Source: a virus. From it: 64,000 nucleotides of DNA. Shown here in pieces: positions 59,613 to 64,000 of this stretch (position 1 is its first letter; the number at the start of each line of letters is the position of its first letter). The notes beneath the pieces are model-generated. The model saw nothing but the letters and a program-made list of their open reading frames with translations. It was not told the origin of the DNA and made no database searches. The stretch covers positions 1-64,000 of IMG/VR virus record IMGVR_UViG_3300020187_000012. One strand, written 5' to 3'. Both the position numbers and the translations under genes were made by a program.

Positions 59613-59642
59613 TTGAAACCTTTTTAAAAATAGGTATATAAT
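59613..59642 (+). promoter_or_regulatory. candidate promoter of the gp32-like gene
   Basis: TTGAAAC and TATAAT separated by 17 nt, 65 nt before the ATG. The adjoining GGTATATAATAG also resembles the late motif. gp32 is usually a strongly expressed middle/late gene. Confidence 0.5.
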
Positions 59643-59706
59643 AGAAGTTAATTAGGTAATTAACAGTATTTAAAGTTTAACAAATTAAAGAATTATTAAA
59701 GAAAAC

Positions 59707-60624
59707 ATGGCAGATTTTGACATTTTCAATTTGAGCGTCAACGACGTTGAAACTCACAAAGCAGCAGCATCAAACACAAATGATGTAATCTACAAACCAT
59801 CAGCTGACGATGGTAAAGACGGTACTTACAAAGCACTTATTCGCTTCGTACCAAATCCAGAAAACCCACGCAAATCATTAGTACGTAAGTATGTACACTG
59901 GTTGACTGACCCTTCAGGTTCAGGTAGACTAATTGATTCTCCAACTTCGGTAGGTGAAGCGTGTCCTATTCAAGACGCATTCTTCCGTCTACGTAAGTCT
60001 GATTCAGCAGTTGACCGTAAGATGAGTGATAAGCTTAAGCGTCGTGAACAGTACTACTCTTTGATTAAAATTATCAAAGACCCTCAAAATCCTTCAATGG
60101 AAGGCCAGTACATGATTTTCAAATTTGGTTATAAAATCAAAGAGAAAATCGACGAAGAACTTTCACCAGCATTTGGTGACCCAACACAAGTGTTTGACTT
60201 GTTTGAGGGTAAAAACTTCGAGTTGATTATCACACGTCAAGGTGAGTACAACAACTACGATAAATCAAAGTTCTCAGCTTCAACTTCAGCGGTTATGATT
60301 GGTGATTCACCAGCAGAGCGTACGCCTGATTCAATGCAAGCTATCAAAACTGAACTAGATACTGCACCTTCATTGTCAGTATATGAGTACAAACCATGGG
60401 ACGACGCGCAACGCGATTTTGTAAACCAGGTTTTAGGTCAGTACATCTCAAATCCAGGTCGCCCAATGGCTAAGGTTTCAACACCTGCACCAAAAGCGGC
60501 AGCTCCAGCAGCAACAACTGAATCATTTGATTTAGATAATGTTAACGCAACACCTAGTGGGAGTACGGAAACTGTAAGTAGTGATGATGACCTTGACTCA
60601 TTTCTAGATGGCCTCGATATCTAA
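59707..60624 (+). CDS. gp32-like single-stranded DNA-binding protein
   Basis: A 305-residue protein. An N-terminal basic segment, a core with ALIRFVPNPENPRKSLVRKY and a WLTDPSGSGR loop, and a C-terminal flexible Pro/Ala/Thr linker ending in the acidic DDDLDSFLDGLDI tail are all typical of T4 gp32. The zinc cluster of T4 gp32 is not evident (one Cys only). It coats ssDNA and recruits replication and recombination proteins through the acidic tail. The last 17 bases overlap the primase gene. Confidence 0.88.
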   Translation: MADFDIFNLSVNDVETHKAAASNTNDVIYKPSADDGKDGTYKALIRFVPNPENPRKSLVRKYVHWLTDPSGSGRLIDSPTSVGEACPIQDAFFRLRKSDSAVDRKMSDKLKRREQYYSLIKIIKDPQNPSMEGQYMIFKFGYKIKEKIDEELSPAFGDPTQVFDLFEGKNFELIITRQGEYNNYDKSKFSASTSAVMIGDSPAERTPDSMQAIKTELDTAPSLSVYEYKPWDDAQRDFVNQVLGQYISNPGRPMAKVSTPAPKAAAPAATTESFDLDNVNATPSGSTETVSSDDDLDSFLDGLDI

Positions 60625-61684
60625 TCTTACCGAGGAACTTAAAAGTAAAATTAAAAGCTTAGTAAAAGAGGTGGCTGTGCGTGAGCACGGTCACCCTTCT
60701 AAGCAAATGATAAAAGATATGCCTGGTAGAATTACTTTGGCATGTCCTTATTGTGGTGATTCTACTAAAGATGTTTTAGCCAAAAGATGTAACCTTTATT
60801 GGGATACTCTTCAATTTCATTGTTATAATTGTAGTGAGCATGGTGACCTTAATAAATTATTAAGAGACCACGATTTACGTTTACGTCACGGAGATGATTC
60901 AATTACTGTTATTGAATACATTAAAAACCGTAAGACTGAAGTAAAAGAGATTGAAACAATGAAGCACGGTATTTATGTGAAAGCACATGAAGCCGCGATT
61001 TCAGTTGCAGATTTTAAAAAACATTTTGGTGCACAATCAATTGAAGTTGGTGATTTTGCCTGGTTCTATTTGAAGGGTAGGGCGCTTCACAATAAATCTG
61101 ATGAATTTCTTTATTCGCCGTTTGGTCAGAATCTTTGGATTCTAAATAAAACACCCGATGGTAAAATAATGGGTTGTCAAAGTAGAAAGCTTGGTAAGTA
61201 TAAATCAAGATACTTAACTTACGACATGGGTAAACTCTATGGTGAAATGAACCGCGAGTTCCCATTTGAAGGCGATGAATTAATATCGGTTAATAAGATG
61301 TCAACACTCTTTAATATTATGAGAGTTGATATGACACGACCGGTAACTTTATTTGAAGGGCCACTTGATGCAATGTTTATGTCAAATTCAATGGCATTGG
61401 CAACAGCGGGCCGTTCAACTACAGAGCTTGATGAGATTCCGACCACCAGATACATGTTTGATAATGATGAGACTGGTAAAAAGAAGATGATTGAGAAATT
61501 AAAGAGGGGTAAATCTGTATTTATGTGGTCTAAATTTATGAAGGAAAATGGACTGAATATATATGTAGAGGACATAAAAGACTTGAATGATTTAGTTATG
61601 AAATGCTATGAACTTAAGTCACCAGCCCTAAAAAATATAGGCAATTATTTTACAAACTCTAAATTAGATGCTTTGTACATATGA
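60608..61684 (+). CDS. gp61-like DNA primase
   Basis: A 358-residue primase. The zinc finger is formed by Cys46/Cys49 (CPYCGD) and Cys72/Cys75 (CYNCSEHGD); the Toprim-like core has VTLFEGPLDAMF (EGP..D) and a YMFDNDETGKKK acidic pair. It starts inside the gp32 gene, suggesting coupled translation. It makes RNA primers with the replicative helicase, which is not in the window. Confidence 0.88.
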   Translation: MASISNLTEELKSKIKSLVKEVAVREHGHPSKQMIKDMPGRITLACPYCGDSTKDVLAKRCNLYWDTLQFHCYNCSEHGDLNKLLRDHDLRLRHGDDSITVIEYIKNRKTEVKEIETMKHGIYVKAHEAAISVADFKKHFGAQSIEVGDFAWFYLKGRALHNKSDEFLYSPFGQNLWILNKTPDGKIMGCQSRKLGKYKSRYLTYDMGKLYGEMNREFPFEGDELISVNKMSTLFNIMRVDMTRPVTLFEGPLDAMFMSNSMALATAGRSTTELDEIPTTRYMFDNDETGKKKMIEKLKRGKSVFMWSKFMKENGLNIYVEDIKDLNDLVMKCYELKSPALKNIGNYFTNSKLDALYI

Positions 61685-61893
61685 TTGATTTTGAACTAAT
61701 GATTGAAGAAGAATTTGATGAATTTTACCAAGAAAGTAAAAGACATAAAAATTTAAAGATGCTTATAGAATTTGAAGGACTTGATACACAATACAATAGC
61801 AAGGAGTTTAAACTTGATAAGCCAAAAATGAAAAAGAAATTAACAGCTAATAAGTGGATTCCAAAATCCAACAATAAATCCCAATTGTTTTAA
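61681..61893 (+). CDS. hypothetical protein
   Basis: A 70-residue charged protein (MIDFELMIEEEFDEFYQES start, KSNNKSQLF end), acidic first half and basic second half. Overlaps both neighbours by a few bases in the replication operon. Function unknown; it may regulate the primase or recombination mediator. Confidence 0.68.
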   Translation: MIDFELMIEEEFDEFYQESKRHKNLKMLIEFEGLDTQYNSKEFKLDKPKMKKKLTANKWIPKSNNKSQLF

Positions 61894-62318
61894 TGTCAAC
61901 TGAAAATAAAGTTATAAAGATAGATACTTATTTAAACGAGCAACGTCAAGAGTGGACCCAAAAGATTCGTGAACTGGCTAAATGTTTTAAAGAGGTTGAT
62001 ATGTTGAATCAGGCAATGGTAGAGATTCCGTCTTATAGGCAGATTATTATTGAGCAGATTGCACAACTTAACATTAAGATTAAACAACAGGAGGGTAAGC
62101 TGTCAAAAACCTACAAAAACTCGTACATCAAGTATTTTGAGTACGATTATAAATTAACAGACAAACAAAAGGAATCATTTTTAAAAGCTGATATGTCAGA
62201 CGATAATATGATTTTAGGTTTGTTGACTACGCAGATGGATTTTTTGCGTGAATCGGTAAAGACTCTGGATAATATGAGCTGGGCCGTTCGTAATAAGCTG
62301 CAATTACAGGGGCTGTAA
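61893..62318 (+). CDS. UvsY-like recombination mediator
   Basis: A 141-residue helical protein. Length, charge and the C-terminal pattern (LTDKQKESFLKADMSDDN, then LLTTQMDFLRESVKTLDNM and AVRNKLQL) resemble T4 UvsY (137 residues), and it is adjacent to the uvsW gene as in T4. UvsY loads the recombinase on gp32-coated ssDNA. The match is by pattern and synteny. Confidence 0.7.
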   Translation: MSTENKVIKIDTYLNEQRQEWTQKIRELAKCFKEVDMLNQAMVEIPSYRQIIIEQIAQLNIKIKQQEGKLSKTYKNSYIKYFEYDYKLTDKQKESFLKADMSDDNMILGLLTTQMDFLRESVKTLDNMSWAVRNKLQLQGL

Positions 62319-62344
62319 CGAAAATAAAAAAGTTTCATTTATGA

Positions 62345-63859
62345 ATGGAGCTAACGTTAACTGAAGATAATCAGTTTTTAAGAATCGATGTTGCCACTGA
62401 ACTAGAATTAGAACAGTTAAACATTTCGCTTACAAGAAGAATAGACGCATGGCGGTTCAATCCTTTGGTTAAAAAAGGGATATGGGACGGCTATGTTTCT
62501 TATGTAAAAGATGATAAATGGATCCCTGCTGGTTTATGGCAAGAGGTCACGAAAGTCTGTAAACAATATAAATTCGATATAAAAATTCACGGTGTTACTA
62601 GGCTTTTTGATAAGAATATTTCAGCGGAGGGTTTTGAAGAATGGGCTAATGAGTTTTTTGAGGGGCATCCTGATGGTATTAAACCAAGGGACTATCAAAT
62701 TGAAGCGGCTTATAATATTTTAAAGTTTAGGAGGTCGCTTTCTGAATTAGCAACATCTGCTGGTAAAACACTTATTTCATTTTTAACAGTTGCTTACATG
62801 CTTGAAAAAGAGAAGGCTAAGAAGATTCTATTTATTGTACCTAACGTATCACTTGTTGTTCAGGCGTCTGAGGACTTTAGTGAATACAATCATGAAAATA
62901 GAGTTAAGATTCTTATTCAACAAATATATTCTGGTCAAAAGATTAAAGAAAACCGTAATATTGTTATTGGTACATATCAATCACTTGTTAAAAAACCTAA
63001 AGAATTCTTTGATGATTTTGAAGCTGTAATTGTTGATGAGACACATAAAGCTAAATCAAATTCAATTAAAACAATCTTACAGAAGTGTAGACATGCTACA
63101 TATAAATATGGGTTATCGGGTACAATACCTAAAGAAAATTCATTAGATAAGTTAACACTAATGTCACAGACTGGTCCTCTGATTACTGAGGTTAAAGCCG
63201 CATTCCTTCAAAAGGAGGGTCACATTGCTGGTTGTAATGTTAATATTATTGAAATGGATTACGCACCTGAATCAGCTAAAGAAGCCTTTATGGAATTAGC
63301 GACAAATAGGTATGAGTCAAAAGATGTTTTTCCATTAGAACAAAATTATGTTATTAACTCGCCGGGTAGATTAAACTTTGTTACTAAAGTTATTTCAAGA
63401 ATACCAAATAATTCATTGGTTCTATTTCACAGGATTGAACATGGTAAAAGACTTTATGAAGAATTAAGGCAGCGTTCAAATAAGCGTGTGTATTATGTTG
63501 ACGGTGGTACAAATACAGATATCCGTGAAGAGTATAAAGCAAAAATGGAAGCCGGTGATGAGGTTGTTATCGTTGCATCATATGGTACTTTTTCAACCGG
63601 TATTTCTATTAAAAAAATACATAACATTTTCTTTACAGAATCCTTCAAGTCTGAAGTGATAATTAGACAGTCAATTGGTAGGGGTTTAAGGCAACATGAA
63701 TCTAAAGATTCTGTTAATATAATAGACTTTGTTGATGACCTTCGATTTGATGAATGGCATAACTATTTATATAGACATGGTGTTGCTAGAAAGAAGATAT
63801 ACAAGCAAGAAAAGTTCAGTTATAAAGTCAAAAAAGTTAAATTTGAAGGAGATATATAA
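62345..63859 (+). CDS. uvsW: UvsW-like DNA/RNA helicase
   Basis: A 504-residue superfamily-2 helicase, the same length as T4 UvsW (about 503). Walker A is TSAGKT (137-142), motif II is DETH (231-234), and motif VI is in RQSIGRGLRQHES near 435-448; the N-terminal 100 residues form the small UvsW-type DNA-binding domain. It unwinds branched DNA and R-loops and helps shift from origin to recombination-dependent replication. The stop codon overlaps a late-type motif. Confidence 0.92.
   Translation: MELTLTEDNQFLRIDVATELELEQLNISLTRRIDAWRFNPLVKKGIWDGYVSYVKDDKWIPAGLWQEVTKVCKQYKFDIKIHGVTRLFDKNISAEGFEEWANEFFEGHPDGIKPRDYQIEAAYNILKFRRSLSELATSAGKTLISFLTVAYMLEKEKAKKILFIVPNVSLVVQASEDFSEYNHENRVKILIQQIYSGQKIKENRNIVIGTYQSLVKKPKEFFDDFEAVIVDETHKAKSNSIKTILQKCRHATYKYGLSGTIPKENSLDKLTLMSQTGPLITEVKAAFLQKEGHIAGCNVNIIEMDYAPESAKEAFMELATNRYESKDVFPLEQNYVINSPGRLNFVTKVISRIPNNSLVLFHRIEHGKRLYEELRQRSNKRVYYVDGGTNTDIREEYKAKMEAGDEVVIVASYGTFSTGISIKKIHNIFFTESFKSEVIIRQSIGRGLRQHESKDSVNIIDFVDDLRFDEWHNYLYRHGVARKKIYKQEKFSYKVKKVKFEGDI
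63851..63859 (+). promoter_or_regulatory. GATATATAA late-boundary motif
   Basis: Exact motif whose final TAA is the uvsW stop codon; 41 nt before the next tagged gene. Confidence 0.48.
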
Positions 63860-63900
63860 CAATAAGATATAATACTATCAAAATAAAACATTATAATATA

Positions 63901-64000
63901 ATGAAAAAGATTGAATCATTTAAAAGTTTTTCTCAATTACAAAATGAAATCAGAGAAGAGGCTAGATTAAAAGAAGTTGCATCTAAAAGAGACGCTACAG
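63901..64000 (+). CDS. tagged protein, truncated by the window end
   Basis: The first 33 codons begin MKKIESFKSFSQLQNE and continue into a charged helix. The start matches the tag of the 20.5-24.4 kb cluster (K-x-[FY]-x-x-F, then a possible LQNE cleavage site). It is preceded by a GATATATAA motif. The rest is outside the window. Confidence 0.65.
   Translation, partial: MKKIESFKSFSQLQNEIREEARLKEVASKRDAT

Overview
The window is part of a large, strictly lytic-type tailed phage with a contractile tail, belonging to the T4 superfamily in gene content, and probably infecting a member of the Bacteroidota (most likely a flavobacterium-like host). The T4 kit is visible as a gp32-like ssDNA-binding protein, gp61-like primase, UvsY-like mediator and UvsW helicase (59.7-63.9 kb), and as gp53/LysM, gp27-like hub, gp5-like spike, gp25, gp6 and gp19-like tail proteins (27-58 kb). 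The host guess rests on low GC, A-rich stretches in place of Shine-Dalgarno sites in front of nearly all genes, early promoters containing a TATATTTA box similar to the Bacteroidota TAnnTTTG box, and collagen-like, LPD29-like and DUF932-like proteins. No integrase, tRNA, CRISPR array or insertion sequence was found. Capsid genes (portal, prohead protease, major capsid) and terminase are not in this window.

Region by region: (1) 0.1-5.5 kb is an early block of short genes, four leftward and the rest rightward, each behind a near-identical ~60-bp promoter/leader; the only recognisable products are a RadA/RecA-like ATPase and an LPD29-like protein. (2) 5.5-6.2 kb is GC-richer, gene-free and full of nested hairpins, a candidate structured RNA. 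(3) 6.2-20.5 kb mixes metabolic and host-interaction genes: SNase-like nuclease, LOG-family phosphoribohydrolase, YkuK-like protein, a Clp AAA+ ATPase lacking its N-domain, a thymidylate-synthase-fold enzyme with the dCMP-type Asp, a UVR-motif protein, ClpP, a MazG-like protein, a Dam-type methylase, a zincin, a DUF932-like protein, a deoxyribonucleotidase and a UV-damage endonuclease. (4) 20.5-24.4 kb is a run of six genes whose products share an N-terminal peptide similar to the T4 capsid-targeting sequence; they include a GNAT acetyltransferase and a zinc metalloprotease and are candidates for proteins packed in the head and injected. (5) 24.4-27.4 kb has a dCMP deaminase and small unknowns. 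(6) 27.4-58.3 kb is the tail/baseplate/fibre block, interrupted by a four-repeat ribosomal-protein-S1-like protein and an amidoligase. (7) 58.3-64 kb holds another tagged protein, a RuvC-like resolvase and the replication/recombination genes, ending inside one more tagged gene.

The genes suggest a coordinated take-over: early promoters drive small host-directed proteins; the nucleotide enzymes (dCMP-type synthase, MazG-like, dCMP deaminase, nucleotidase) would reshape the dNTP pool, possibly for modified cytosine; Clp/ClpP and S1 homologues could redirect host proteolysis and translation; a second motif (GATATATAA) recurs at late-gene boundaries and may be the late promoter. All functional statements are from reading the sequence without database searches.
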